Shown: piece after piece, positions 13,481 through 26,224 of the stretch
Layout of the letters: each line of letters opens with the position of its first letter
Numbering within the stretch: position 1 is the first letter of the stretch
NCBI GenBank assembly: GCA_958298945.1
Contig: OY282610.1
Coordinates: 27,416,167 to 27,480,166 of the forward strand
Source of the DNA: Atherix ibis
Taxonomy: Eukaryota; Arthropoda; Insecta; Diptera; Athericidae
Direction: 5' to 3'
DNA: 64,000 nt
Translations under genes and position numbers: made by a program
Notes under the pieces: generated by a model
Told to the model about the DNA's origin: nothing
The model's database searches: none
Seen by the model: only the letters and a program-made list of their open reading frames with translations

Positions 13481-13843
13481 ACTGAATCATCAGATATTCT
13501 TCTCATTGCCAGTGGAGTTCCCCAGGATAGTATATTGTCACCTATCCTATACAGCGTTTACACAAACAATATTCAAACCTCATCGGCAATCCTTTTTGTT
13601 ACCAATGAAATTTTTGCATCCAATATTTTTCAAAACTACATTTTATACTTTCAAGAATATCTAAGCAAATGTAGAGTGAAGGTGAATGAACAAAAATCTG
13701 TTAATGTCATATTAAATCTTTTTCGTGAGTCATGTCCTTCTATATTCCGTATTGGCAAGAGAGCAAAGCGCGATCATAAAATTGTCAATGATCCTTTTTT
13801 TGTGCGTACATATCACAATCTTAATATTTCTTACATATTGTAA
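13481..13843 (+). pseudogene. Jockey-type LINE reverse transcriptase fragment
   Basis: The frame encodes ASGVPQDSILSPILYSVYTN, which matches the reverse-transcriptase block usually written GVPQGSxLxPLLYxxYTxD. It is followed by EYLSKCRVKVNEQKS, the segment after the catalytic FADD box in jockey-clade elements. The FADD box itself has decayed to FVTNE, so the polymerase is dead. Only about 100 residues remain of a domain of several hundred; both ends are lost. Confidence 0.82.
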
Positions 13844-15660
13844 ATGATTTTGTAGTGTCTCGTTACAGAAAAAAAACCTATTTACATCTAGTCTTCCAAC
13901 TGCCTCTTTATAGGCACTCAGCGATACCTCATAAGAACAAGCTTATTACTCTTGTGTAGTTGTCGATCACAAAAATAAAAAATAAAACAGAATTTTTCAT
14001 TTATAAGAAAAGAATTTTTTCTTCTAACCTAAAATCAACCCTAAATTATATACGATCAATTATCCTAAAAAAAAAAAACATTTATCAAGAACTACTTCAA
14101 TACAGAAATTAGAGCTTATTTTCTTGTTGTAACCATTTTTTTTTACAATTATTGCTTCTTTTTTAGAAAAAAATTATTCCCTTTTACGCATTTGAATTTT
14201 TTTTTAAAATACTTGTATTCCCATTTGTTTACAGTAAAATATGTTTAAACAATGAATTAAGAATTCTTCCAACCCCATTAAGCTTATTTAAATAAGAGAA
14301 ATTTATAGCAAATATTAAAAAAAAATTTCATAATTTTACTAACATAAATCGAAAGTTGACTCATTTTAGAATGTTTACAATATCATAAATCAAGTATAGA
14401 CCGTGAGAGCGTACTATCCTATTTTAGTGTGAATCTTTGATTATTTCGATCCTCAAATTTCACTGTTTATGGAATGTGTTATTTTTTCATTATATGATAT
14501 CATTGCAGACACCCACTCGCGTAGGTTTAGTATGACATTTTTGGCGGCGTGCAATTTGACACGATTAACAAAAACCAATTTTGCATTTTTAACTATAAAC
14601 CTCAGAAAAACGAATATAAACAAAATTAAAATATTGCCTGGGAACTGTGATTATTGGATATTTCGATATGATTTAATGAAAACAAACATCAAACTTCGAT
14701 CGATTCCAGAACGTTGTTGCCTTATCAATATTATCCCGACACATGATCATTAATTTTTTTTTTTGGATAATTTTTGTTTTGGTTTTGATTTTTGATTAAA
14801 TAGCAAAATATAATCGTTTATTCCACCCTCAACGAAAAGTCGGAATGTGTTTTTTTTTTCATTTCAATTTTGAAGATATTTCGAAAATAGATTCGTATAA
14901 TATTATTTATGTACAATATATCATTGGAAAAATATGATATCGTAATGTCTGTCTGTTGGCAGCATTAAGTGAAGCAGTTCAGTAAAAATCGTTAGCGTTT
15001 TAGGTCAATAAACAAGAAGTGTCGTCTTGTCTCTTGCGAAGAAGTCAGTAACACAGCAATTGAAGTAACGTCACACTTATCAGTTCACTTCTACAGAACG
15101 AGTGATGTTGTAAACGAAGACTCTAATTGAATCAATTGAGTTGAATTCCTTAATGAATGGTGGTCAATTTCTATGCCCCAGCAAAAAATAAAATAAGAAA
15201 CGAAATACAGACGGGACAGCACTTTTCCGAAAAGACCGGGAATTCAATCGAATACATCAACCCAATATGACCGTTCATATTAAGTTGAATGAGAAAATAC
15301 TATAATTTCGAATTTGTTTTTCAATTTTCTTCTTAAAGTTCTCTTAATTTACTAACTATTGTACAAGATAATAAATTCCACATAATTCTATTTATTGTAC
15401 AGAATCCGAACGGTTTCAATTAGAATCCGTACTCGGGGACCAAGCTTTAATATTTATTTACATTTTAGACTGCATTAATTTTTATTAAAACAGGTCACTC
15501 GTAGTTTTGTAATTGATAAGTTGTTCGATTCATTGATAAATTATAAAAAACACCATCAATAGGTATGTGGCAATGTTAATAAATGCGATCTTCAAGAGAT
15601 TTTCCATTTTGAAACTCATCCACGTTTAATGTGTAATCCTTTCAAATCCATTTCTTGACG
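13844..15660. other. Non-coding stretch
   Basis: No recognised gene. A 94-residue frame at 14469-14753 has ordinary composition but no domain and no supporting context. Confidence 0.45.
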
Positions 15661-15664
15661 TCCT

Positions 15665-18190
15665 AATATTAAATTAAAAAAATTTGCAATGACAACGAAT
15701 TCACGGAAATAAGTCCAAAATAGTTTATCGTTATTTTACGATATTTATAATTTTCTTAACAATTTTTAACGTCAAAACCTAAGATAACATTTTTTACAAT
15801 AATATGAAATGAAAGCTACTTAATATCAAGCAAAGTGATCGATATTTTACGATATTAAATATATTTTTAAATTTTTTGCTGCTAATCATGAGTTAATACA
15901 TAATTTTCTTAACCAAAAGATAATATTATTCAGAATAACAAGAAATTCATATTATTAAATCTAAAAACGATGATCGACTTTTTACGATATTTTTCAAATC
16001 CTTAGTTCTTACTAATCCTTAGTTTATGTGTACGTTTTTGGATCAATTGTTCATCTCCTAGATCCAAAATAACCGTTTTTGTAATAACAAAAAATTCAAT
16101 TCAATAAGTACTCAAATAGTTTATCGAAATTTTACGATATTCAACATATTTTTCTTTTGGCAACTTAAGCAGTATTCCAACTTAATTCTTTCAAATCAAT
16201 TTCTCATTGCCTAAAGAAAAAATATAACTTTTCATAATAACAAAAAATTCAAGTCAACAAGTCAAAAATATGTAATCGACGTTTTACGGTATACCAAATT
16301 GTTGGCCAATTTTTTCTACCAATTCTGTGTTAATGCATAATTTTCTTAACAAAGACAATATTTTTCACAGTAATAAAAAAACGTAGTTAATAAATCCAAA
16401 AAAATGATCGACTTTTTACGATATTCAAAAATATTTTAATTTTCTTTTATTTTTTAAATAATTTTTAATATCAAAATCTTAGAAAATAATTTTTATAAAA
16501 ATAAGAAAACATGTTAGTAAATCCAAAAAAAGTGATCGAATTTTTACGATATTGAGAAAAATTTTCAATATTTTTTAACAAACCCTTAATTAGTGTGTAA
16601 TTTTTTTAAACAGTTTTTAATATCAAAATCGAAGAAAATAATTTTTATAATGACAAAAAATTCAGGCTTAAAAATCCAAAATAAATTATCGACATTTTAC
16701 GATATTCAAAAGATTTTTGAATTTTTTGCTACTAATTGTGAGTGAGAACTTTAATTTTTCAACCAATTTGTCATCGGTTATAACAAAATAATACTTTTTA
16801 CAATAACAATAAATTCATGTCAATAAATCCAAAATAAAGTGATCGACTTTTTACGATATTTAGAAAAATTTTCAATATTTTCCAACAAACCCTTAATTAG
16901 TGCGTAATTTTTATAAACAGTTTTTAATATCAAAATTGAAGAAAATAATTTTTATTATTATTTTCAAAAAATTCAGGCTTAAAAATCCAAAATAAATTAT
17001 CGACATTTTACGATATTCAAAAGATTTTTGAATTTTTTGCTACTAATTGTGAGTGACAACGTTAATTTTTCAACCAATTTTTCATCGGTTATAACAAAAT
17101 AATACTTTTTACAATAACAATAAATTCATGTCAATAATTAGTGTGTAATTTTTATAAACAGTTTTTAATATCAAAATCGAAGAAAATAATTTTTATAATG
17201 ACAAGAAATTCAGGCTTATAAATCCAAAATAAATTATCGACATTTTACGATATTCAAAAGATTTTTGAATTTTTTGCTACTAATTGTGAGTGACAACGTT
17301 AATTTTTCAACCAATTTGTCATCGGTTATAACAAAATAATACTTTTTACAATAACAATAAATTCATGTTAATAAGTCCAAAAAAAGTGATCAACTTTTTA
17401 CGATATTCAGAAAAATTTTCAATATTTTTCAACAAACCCTTAATTAGTGTGTAATTTTTTTAAACAGTTTTTAATATCAAAATCGAAGAAAATAATTTTT
17501 ATAAAGACAAAAAATTCAGGCTTAAAAATCCAAAATAAATTATCGACATTTTACGATATTCAAAAGATTTTTGAATTTTTTGCTACTAATTGTGAGTGAC
17601 AACGTTAATTTTTCAACCAATTTGTCATCGGTTATAACAAAATAATACTTTTTACAATAACAATAAATTCATGTTAATAAGTCCAAAAAAAGTGATCAAC
17701 TTTTTACGATATTCAGAAAAATTTTCAATATTTTTCAACAAACCCTTAATTAGTGTGTAATTTTTTTAAACAGTTTTTAATATCAAAATCGAAGAAAATA
17801 ATTTTTATAAAGACAAAAAATTCAGGCTTAAAAATCCAAAATAAATTATCGACATTTTACGATATTCAAAAGATTTTTGAATTTTTTGCTACTAATTGTG
17901 AGTGACAACGTTAATTTTTCAACCAATTTGTCATCGGTTATAACAAAATAATACTTTTTACAATAACAATAAATTCATGTCAATAAATCCAAAATAAAGT
18001 GATCGACTTTTTACGATATTCAGGAAATTTTTTAAATTTTTCCCACTAATCCTTAGTTAAGCGTAATTTTTATAAATAGTGACAATAAATCATGCTGGTA
18101 AATCCCAAAAAAAAGTGATCGACATTTTACGATATTGAATTACAAAATAATCAATAATTTAGCATATTCAAAATATTTTCTAATTTCCTG
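15665..18190. repeat. Satellite with TTTTACGATATT core, ~153-bp unit
   Basis: Every unit contains (A)TCGAC-TTTTTACGATATTC or a variant. The GATATT landmark falls at 15740, 15851, 15986, 16136, 16289, 16420, 16549, 16701, 16855, 17012, 17249, 17402, 17555, 17708, 17861, 18015 and 18131. Early and late units are diverged and 111-157 bp long. Between 17249 and 17861 two 306-bp dimers (A-B-A-B, each 153+153) are nearly identical, showing recent higher-order amplification. The 237-bp step at 17012-17249 marks an unequal-exchange junction near 17138. Confidence 0.95.
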
Positions 18191-18289
18191 CATCCAATTC
18201 TGAGTTTCTTTATTATTTTATTTCTATTTGGTTAGCTATCAACAACTACATAAATATTGCAACAACCCAATTTTATGACAAAGACACTT

Positions 18290-19745
18290 ACTTCATTGAC
18301 AGGACAGGAACACGTAAGAGTAAACACCCATCGGTGTTTCTCCACCTAACAAGATTTTAACATTATAAGAAATTCTTTTTAAAAGCCGACGAGAGCAAAT
18401 AGAGAAGGTAACAGATAAAATCTCTTTAATGAGAGGATTATAGTGATAGGATGGTCGGGAATGAAACTTTTTATAACGGTAGATGCACAAATCATGTTAC
18501 GAGCATAGAACGGGGCATCAACAAATTTTCAGAGGATTTTGGATTGAAAGGATTGGTAGAACCGAATAGTTCAATACCGTACGTTCAGATCGGTTTTAAA
18601 ATCGTGTTGTAAATTAAAAATTTGTTCTTTATTATCAATTTCGATTGGTTGTCCATTAGTCTAAGAAGTAATCGGTAATGTCTGTTAAGTTCAAATCTTT
18701 TTGACGTTGTATGAGCAAAAGACTTTTACTTGTGATTATAGGTTTCTGGGAGTGATTTTGATATTGGAGTGGGATGTAAAAATAGTGGTGTAGTTAGCAA
18801 AGATAGCGGTTATAGTTTTGGGATTAGCTGGGTTGTCAAAGGTATAATTATTGTTTAGGATTGGACCAAGAATACTACCTTGAGGAACACCAGCTGTGAT
18901 GACGTTGGAAGAGATATGGTTTTAAAATAAGGAAGGAAAGAAAGCTCTTGAGTTGCCAGAGCAGTCCAGGGTGGCACGTCCGATCAAAAGCATGTGATAG
19001 CTCTAGGACTAGGAACACGCCTGGACAGTACTCTTTTCGCTCAAAAGAGGACGCAATGTAATCAACCACACGATAACATTTAATATTGTTCGGTTGTGGA
19101 GTGTTCTGATTGGAAACGAAAATGGTGATCGGGAATAATTTTAACATCTTAAAAAATAGGTTAAATACGCTTTAAGAAGAGTTTTTCAAAGATTTTTCCA
19201 AGGATTGGTAAGAAGCTGATAGGTCTATACGAAGATGAGGAATTTACTGGTTTTTTGGGTTTGGGTATCATTTAAATAATTGAAATTTTCCAAAGTAAGG
19301 GAAAATAGTTGGTGATAAACACGAGAGTTTTAATAAGAATAGGACCTGTTATTAAATCATAACCAGGGGCTTTTTTATTCGGCAGTTGATGAATTAGATT
19401 TTTTATTAAAGATGGCGTAACATTTTTTGAGATCTTTTTTTATTAAAGATGGCGTCTTTTCTTCTATATCCTTGTAAGAGGTTTATTTTTTATCGTATTT
19501 AACGTAGTCTTTAGTTACTGAATTTTGTATATATATAGTAAGATCCTGTACTGCTAAGTCAATATCGTTTTATATTTTCAGTTTTTATTTTAAGTTAATC
19601 TATTGATCTAATTCGTGTCAATTGTTCCGTTTATAAATCTGGAAGGAGGATTTTTGATAAACAGATTTATTACTATGATCAGAATTCAGCTCTGTTAGAG
19701 GATCTATGGTATATATGAATGAGGAGCTATGGAGTGATTTCTAAT
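18290..19745 (-). pseudogene. Decayed jockey-clade LINE (end of EN, RT, C-terminus)
   Basis: Reading the minus strand from 19745 down, segments appear in the right order for a jockey-clade ORF2. First comes LNSDH and DIDLAVQDLT (end of endonuclease and linker). Then NKKAPGYDLITGPIL and MIPKPKKPVNSSSSYRPISF (RT fingers). Then DYIASSFERKEYCPGVFL with HAFDRTCHPGLLW (palm, first Asp), ITAGVPQGSILGPIL, and FANYTTIF in place of the catalytic FADDTAI. Last are SKLIIKNKFLIYNTILKPI with TYGIELFG, and a basic RRLLKRI near the end. Many frame changes and stops and the loss of the DD pair make it inactive. It lies within the satellite, which resumes at 19.8 kb. Confidence 0.9.
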
Positions 19746-19799
19746 TTTATGTGAAAAATTTTTACTCAATTTTCTAATGTCTAAATTCAAGCAAATATT

Positions 19800-19865
19800 T
19801 TGCACAGCAACAAGAAAATCATATTAACAAATCCGAAAAAGTCATCGATATTTTACGATCTTTCG
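19800..19865. repeat. Outlying satellite unit beyond the jockey element
   Basis: AACAAATCCGAAAAAGTCAT followed by CGATATTTTACGATC matches the satellite at 15.7-18.2 kb. It is the right-hand edge of the array that the jockey element split. Confidence 0.8.
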
Positions 19866-21210
19866 GTTTTTTTTCTTTTTGAAACTACAACGTTATTTTT
19901 TTATATTGAAATATAAATTCTATTGAAAATTTCGCGACAGCTAATGACATTTGAGCTACTACTAACTGGAATTGGAATTGAAAACCATTGCGTACGCAGT
20001 TTTCCATTATTAGAAAAAAATTTTATAGAATAATAAAAATTTCAAGTACAAATGCTACACTAAAAAGAGGCATTTGTAAAAAACAACGATTACTGGGAAA
20101 TCTTAGTAATATATGAGCATATTTATTGGCATATTTAGGACATGAGCAGCTCTCATTACATTTGAAAAAAAATTGTATGGACTAATCGTTCAGTGTTTTG
20201 AAAGCATACACTCTATTATCGATAGTACATAAAATTTTACTTACTCTAGCGCAGTCTGATAACATCTAAAAATTTCACGATTTTTTTTCAAATAATGACT
20301 ACGTGACTAAATCTTTATGAAGCTTAAACTATCCATGAAACTATTTAGGATTTATTGTAGAATATATTAATTGCGTTAGCTTCTTGTTTTCAATATGTCT
20401 AATTTGAAAAAATTGTACATTTTTAAATGGTCAAAAACCGCAAAAGCCTCCGATAGTAATTATTTTTTATAACAACTTTCTTAAATCGAGCATTAATATT
20501 ATTTTGAGAAAAAAAGAAACTTAATAGTTTCTTTTCTTTCTTTCCAAATAATACTAATAGAATTAGCACAACAAATAGTATAGGTTATCTGAGGGTCAAC
20601 ATTGAAAACAATACAGTTCTTGTTTAATATTCAACAGCAAAACATGATCTTAAATATAGAAAAAAAAATAACAACCCAATTTTTATGTGCAAAATTAAAA
20701 ATTTTATTATAGATAAAAATTATGCAGTTAATTAAAAAATAATATAGACAAGAAATAATTTCACGAAACCAGTTGAAAAAATCTCATTTTTAACAAGAAC
20801 TCATTTTCAACAATTTTCTTAATAACTTTTGCTGAAGAGCAGAATTTGTACACTATTCAAGGTTTTGTCCTTTTTGCTTAGAATCAAACAAAAAGTTACA
20901 GTAAAGCAGAAAAACGTGTTGTTGTTTTATTTTGAGCGTACAACAAAAAAATTATTTTATTTCTCTGTCAATATAATTCCGGCTCACGCGTCAGCAAATT
21001 CTTATCGCTGATGGGTGAGCTAAAATTATTTTTTATGTCCTTTAAAAGTTTTGTAGTTTTTTTTATTAAAAAAAACTTTGAAAAAAACCAGTTTCGTTGA
21101 ATGAATTTGGAATGAAAAATTGCTCACTTGAACAAAAATGGTCTTGTTTTCGAAGACAGCTAGTACCATCTGTCGCCAAATGGCATAAGTATCGTTACTT
21201 CTTTTTCTAA
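19866..21210. other. AT-rich non-coding stretch
   Basis: No gene, RNA or transposon motif recognised. Confidence 0.45.
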
Positions 21211-21214
21211 TAAA

Positions 21215-21846
21215 TTATTTAATTGGTAAATCAAGTTTCGATTAGATCTTAGGCATTTGAAAAATTTCTATCCATTTTTTAGGTAGAATTTTATGGCATA
21301 GAACTTTTTGCTAGAGAGGGTATCAAAAGGAACCTTCGTAACGCAAAGATCTACATTATGTCAGACAGTCAAGCTGCATTGTAAGCTCCAGTATTCAATA
21401 CAAGCTAGTTTGGGATATCCCCATTGCCCTAAATCAGCTGACTTGCCAACGGCAGAGCAAATGCTCCGTTCATTAGACTAGAACCCTTTTGTGGCTATCC
21501 AAAGGGCTACCGGGGTTCATTATAAAGTCGTGTTTAAAATGTCACGCTGGGATAATTCCTCGTGCATGAGTCATTCGGAAAAGTTTATTGCCCTAACTAA
21601 AATCCGGGTGTTGAGGTCCTGAAACTCAATAAGCCATAAAAAATGGACAAATCAGACACGACAATCTGTCGTTTCCGTCCTGAAGAGGATGAAACGCCGG
21701 TGCACCTACTCTGTTATTGCCTGGCCATTGGTCGCCAGGGACTTCGAGATCTTGGTTTGGGATTTCTTGGTGCTTGCGAGATTTCCCGGCTATCTACCAA
21801 TATGATATTGAGGTTCGATAAAAGCCATAATATTGATATTACCTGA
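21215..21846 (+). pseudogene. LINE RNase H domain and zinc-knuckle tail
   Basis: RNLRNAKIYIMSDSQAAL near 21330 matches the RNase H segment containing the SDSQAA active-site Asp of I/R1/LOA-type LINEs. Further on, TICRFRPEEDETPVHLLCYC near 21665 matches the terminal C-x-x-EEDETPxHLLCxC finger. Stops and frame changes separate the parts, so it is inactive. The upstream reverse transcriptase is not present. The fragment ends about 80 bp before the mariner that follows. Confidence 0.8.
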
Positions 21847-21924
21847 GTAGGCATTACTTATCACAAAATACCACATTGGTTGAGGTGGTTTGTGACTATG
21901 TTCGTCTTGCTACCCTCTTTTATA

Positions 21925-23210
21925 TAAGGTGTCGTAAAAAGTAATCCATTATTTTGCCAATAGATGGCTTTAGGAGTCTGTATATCCCGTTTTAAAAGTG
22001 CGATTGGGTTGCACTAGATAGCGTTAGAAAGATAAGATTTCGTACTAAAGAAGCCTTTCATACAGTTTTGTGATTACTTGACTCAGTATTTTTTTACCAC
22101 GCGTCAAAGATGGACACCAACAAAGAGAAAATACGCCATATTTTACAGTTTTTCTTCGATAAAGGCGAAAACGCAAGCCAGGCAGCTGAAAATGTGAATA
22201 GTATTTATGGTCCTGATACTGTAACAGCCAATCACGCGAATTTTGGTTTCGTCAATTCCGTTCCGGTAATTTTTATGTCAAAAATGCACCACGCTCTGGA
22301 AGGCCAATTGTCGAAAATGTCGATAAAATAATGGAAATTGTCGAGTCCGACCGTCATGTAAGCACTGTTTCGATTGTCCAGGAGCTAAACATTGCACACA
22401 AAACCGTTTGGAACCACTTAAATAAGGCTGGATACAAAAAGAAGCTCAATGTTTGGGTGCCACACGAGTTATCGCAAAAAACCTCATGGACCGAATTTCT
22501 ATCTGCGAATCGCTGCTGAATCGCAACAATATCGATCCATTTCTGAAGCGGATAGTTACTGGTGATGAAAAGTGGGTCACTCACGGCAACGTCAAGCGAC
22601 AACGGTCGGTGTCAAATCGCGGTCACCCGGCGCAAACGGTGGTCAAGCCAGGATTGATAGCCAGGAAGGTTTTGCTGTGTGTTTGGTGGGACTGGCAGGT
22701 AATCATCTACTATGAGCCGCTCCCCTACGGCCGAACTCTTAATTCGGACCTATACTATCAACAATTGGACCGTCTAAAAGAAGCAAACGCCCAGAAGCGG
22801 CCAGCTTTGGCCAATAGGAGTGGAATTGTGTTCCATCAGGACAACGCCAGGCCGCATACATCGATAGTGACTCGCCAGAAGTTCCGGGACCTTGGTTGGG
22901 ATGTTCTTATGCATCCACCTTATAGTCCGGACCTGGCTCCAAGTGATTACCATCTCTTCCTGTCTATGACGAATGATTTTGCAGGTGAAAAATTCGCCTT
23001 AAGAGAAAATTGTGAAAATCCACTGTCCCAATTTTTTGCCAGTAGGGACGAGGGTTTCTATGAGATAGGCATTATGAAATTACCTCCAAAATGGCAACAA
23101 GTTATCAAACGAAACGGTGCATATTTGACCTAAATCGTATCATTCTATCTATCCTAAATAAAACCTTCAATTTAATGCAAAAATAATGAATTTCTTTTTA
23201 CTACATCTTA
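21925..23210 (+). mobile_element. Full-length mariner element with TIRs and TA duplication
   Basis: The left end TAAGGTGTCGTAAAAAG (from 21925) and the reverse complement of the right end, TAAGATGTAGTAAAAAG (ending 23210), form inverted repeats of about 35 bp with a few mismatches. A TA dinucleotide flanks each side (21923-21924 and 23211-23212). The length of about 1.29 kb is typical of mariner. The transposase inside is frameshifted. Confidence 0.92.
22110..23133 (+). pseudogene. Mariner transposase, frameshifted
   Basis: Starts MDTNKEKIRHILQFFFDKGE, the usual N-terminal helix-turn-helix, then continues through VSIVQELNIAHKTVWNHL (second HTH) and WVPHELSQK. The catalytic triad is complete: TGDEKW, HQDNARPH and YSPDLAPSDYH, with 34 residues between the second and third Asp (D,D34D). 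At least two frameshifts, near 22290 and 22480, break it into three frames. Sequence style suggests the mellifera/irritans group, but the subfamily is not certain. Recent decay is likely because most residues remain readable. Confidence 0.93.
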
Positions 23211-23349
23211 TATCAGGTGATTTGTTTGCTGTTTGGTTTTTTATATTTTTATTTTCGATAGATTATGTCTGACACGTAATTAGTTAGCATTGCCACTTTA
23301 TCATGCAAAGGATAATATTCGAACAATGCATACGAATTAATGAATTTTA

Positions 23350-23890
23350 TTATTAAAATTTGTAGTAGGCCGTGACAAAATTACACAGCAATTAGATCTG
23401 AAATGTCCCATTTGGTTTGACGAACAACCACAGTCAAAACAAGAACTGCCATTGCACCTAGAAAAAGGGCTGGTGAAATCGTCGGTTCGTACTTCTTCAA
23501 AGATGGCGCTGGCCGCAATATGACAGTCAATGGCGCCCGTTATCGCTTGATGATTTTGAACTTTTGCTTCCCCAAAATGTAGGAAATGCATCTGTTCGAC
23601 ATGTGGTGTCACCAAGACGGCGCTACATGCCATACAGCAAGGGGAACAATGGACATATTGGGAGATGGGTTCGGTGTGCACTTTACCTTACGTTCCGAAC
23701 GGGTGATTTGGCCGCCTAGATAGTGCGATATGACGCCGCTAGACTATTTTTTATAAAGGTACGTGAAACCACTCGTCTCTGCCAATAAACCAGCGTTTCG
23801 TTCAGTTTTGGAAGATACCATTGCACGTAAAATTAGCGAGATACCAGTCGACCTCTTGCATGGATCACTTAAAACGTAGTCATGGACATT
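23350..23890 (+). pseudogene. DD41D (rosa-like) mariner transposase fragment
   Basis: The frame reads GSYFFKDGAGRNMTVNGARY, then CHQDGATCHTARGTMDIL, then WPPR-stop-CDMTPLDYFL, then a helical tail to 23.88 kb. Counting from the Asp of HQDG to the Asp of PLDY gives 41 intervening residues, the spacing that defines the DD41D mariner group. Several in-frame stops (near 23550, 23578, 23724, 23754) kill it. The N-terminal half and TIRs were not found. Confidence 0.82.
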
Positions 23891-24368
23891 ATTTTAATAA
23901 AATAATCTTTAAAAAGTGAATTGAAAGCGTAGATTTATTAATTCAAATAAAAATAGAAAAACGTTTTCAATGTTTCTACGCTTTTCCGTAAATTTGATAG
24001 CCAAATACTTAAAATACACCCGTTAAATGTGCTCATTTGATTCTATGACAGTTGTTCCAGAAGAACACGACCTAACAAAGAAAACACAAAATGTTATTTC
24101 TTCTTTTCCAGCTGCTGCATTTCTGGTTGTACACCCTGTGAGCGAAACTGCATTTTTAGGTGTGCAACTCTTTCGAAAATGACGCCATTTTTAAGCTCTA
24201 CTATTTCTGATTGCCTTCATTTTTAAGCTGCTGAAATCTTTCGGGTGTAGCACTTTTAATTATTTTGTGGACTATACTATCAATTGATACCCAGGAGTGT
24301 GTTGTATCCTCTTCTTTTTAGATATAAACCAAATTTAAAAGGAAAAAAAATTTCCTTTTCGAAAGAGT

Positions 24369-24420
24369 TATCCAATAAAAAAATTTCTTATGGATTGTAT
24401 TAAAATTTTTTTATTGGATA
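24369..24420. repeat. Inverted repeat, 18-bp arms
   Basis: TATCCAATAAAAAAATTT (24369-24386) is matched by its exact reverse complement at 24403-24420, with a 16-nt spacer. Confidence 0.92.
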
Positions 24421-24500
24421 TCCCCAGTTATTTATAGCTCATTATACAAAGCATCCCCCACATTGTCGAAAGTAACTGATCTCTAGTAGCTGATCCTTTT

Positions 24501-24548
24501 TTTTATCCACGCTTGAATAGAAAGTTTTCTATTCAAGCGTGGATAAAA
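24501..24548. repeat. Perfect hairpin, 23-bp arms, 2-nt loop
   Basis: The left arm contains TATCCACGCTTGAATAGAAA and the right arm is its exact reverse complement, with only GT between them at 24524-24525. Such a tight perfect palindrome suggests a recent fold-back or inverted duplication event. Confidence 0.95.
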
Positions 24549-24957
24549 TAACCAAAAAAAATAATTTTTTTTAGTATTTTTGAGTAAAAACTAAACATTT
24601 AAAAAATCACGCGTTATCACTTATACCTAAGCATTAAAAGCAAAATACTAACTGGTAAATTGTTTTTTTGTCTAATTATGAATTATTTTTTTTTGTTACT
24701 ATTTTTAAAAAAAAGCTACAATTTTTTCTTATCTATAAAAAAGGGTTCCCAAAAATTCAAATTCATCGGAACCGTAGCGCCCATTATCGGAACACATCCT
24801 GATTTTGTTTGTTTCCTCGTCACAAAATCAAAAGTACTCTTCCTGTTTTGCTTCTTCTCTGTACTAAAAATAGAAGGTTTTATAAATTTTTTCTTCAAAT
24901 TTATAGAATACGATTATGACCATGTGCGTATGGTATTTTACAAAGCAACTTTATATA

Positions 24958-26221
24958 CCAGGTGTATAAGCTTAATTTAGTAAAAAAAACGCATGTTTTT
25001 TCATAGAAAGCAAAAACAAATTTATTCAAAGTACTTGGCCTTGCTAGCTACACATTTTTCCCATCTCTCGGGCAATTTGTGGATACCACGCCGAACAAAA
25101 TTCCTTCTCTTTCGAGGCAAACCACTCATCAAGCCATTTTCAGACGTCTTCGTAAGAATCGAAGTGCTGCTCAGCGAGCGCGTGGCCCATCGACGAAAAC
25201 AGGTGGAAGTCGAAAGGAGCCAGATCAGGTGAATAAGCGGGGTGGGGTAGCAACTCCCAGTTGAGTGTCTCCAAGTAGTTTTAGACCATTTTTGACATGT
25301 GCGATGGTGCGTTGTCCTGGAGGAAAATCGGCTTGTCATGTGTTTTTTGATAATCCGTCCTTCTTCCACGCACAGTGCAATTTGTTCAGTTGTTGGTGGT
25401 AGCAGTGGGCATTGACAGTTTCACCAGGTTTCAACATCTCATAGTAGACGATACCCTGCTCATCCCCCCAAACGCACAGCATCGTCTTCCGTCCGAAGCG
25501 ATTTGGTCTTGGAGAAGATGTTGATGGTTGGCCGGGATCAACCTACGATTTCTTGCATTCAGGATTCTTGAAATATATCCACTTTTCATCACCTGTCACA
25601 ATCCGATGCAGGAACGGATTTTTTTTTTGTCTGCCGAGCAAGATTTTGCATGTATTTTGGCGTCGCTCCATCTGCCTATCGCTCAATTCATGCGGCACCC
25701 ATTTTCCGATCTTTTCAATCTTCCCCATTGCACGCAGAGACATAGGAATGACTGATTGAGTAACATGCAATTGCTCCGCGAGCATTTTTTTGTGATTGGG
25801 TATCGTCTTCGTCCAAAAGAATCCACAATAGATGGTCCTCAACCTTCCTAGGCCGATTTTCACCCTTCTTGTCCCACAAGTCAAAATTGCCGTCTTTGAA
25901 CCGACGAAACCAATCTCGGCACGTTGTTTCCGATAAAGCACTGTCACCATAGGCCTCCATAAACATTCAAAACGATTCGGCAGCCGATTTCTTCAAATTG
26001 AAGCAGAAAAGCAGCTTTTATACTCTTTTTCTGGCATAAAACTAGACATGATTACCAAAGGAAAAATTTATGTTTTTGTACGAAATTGCTAACAATGTTC
26101 ACTAATTATTATTGACAAATGTCAAACTCATTAAAAAATAAGTATGGCGTTCCCATGGTAGCTAAATACGCTAACTCACGCTATCTATGACCAAACAGCG
26201 GATTTAAGCTTATACCCATGG
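24958..26221 (-). mobile_element. Full-length mauritiana-type mariner with TIRs
   Basis: The left end CCAGGTGTATAAGCTTAA (24958) pairs with the reverse complement of the right end, CCATGGGTATAAGCTTAA (26221), and both are flanked by TA. CCAGGTGTA-type ends are characteristic of the Mos1/mauritiana lineage. Length is about 1.26 kb. The transposase is on the minus strand and broken. Confidence 0.92.
25022..26049 (-). pseudogene. Mos1-like mariner transposase, frameshifted
   Basis: Begins MSSFMPEKE at 26049 and ends KYFE-stop at 25022, so both original ends are present. In between are SETTCRDWFRRFKDGNFD (HTH and linker), GKWVPHELSDRQMERR, IVTGDEKW (first Asp), FLQDNAPSH (second Asp) and YSPDLAPFDFH (third Asp). 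The tail reads GIHKLPERWEKCVAS. Frame changes occur near 25990, 25850 and in the C-terminal half, so no full product is possible. It is clearly of the mauritiana subfamily and different from the other mariners here. Confidence 0.92.
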
Positions 26222-26224
26222 TAA

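Noticed and set aside
14469..14753. 94-residue ORF
   Set aside because: Looks less repetitive than others but matches nothing I know and has no neighbouring exons.
24369..24548. Hairpins as intrinsic transcription terminators
   Set aside because: The DNA is clearly eukaryotic; bacterial-type termination does not apply.
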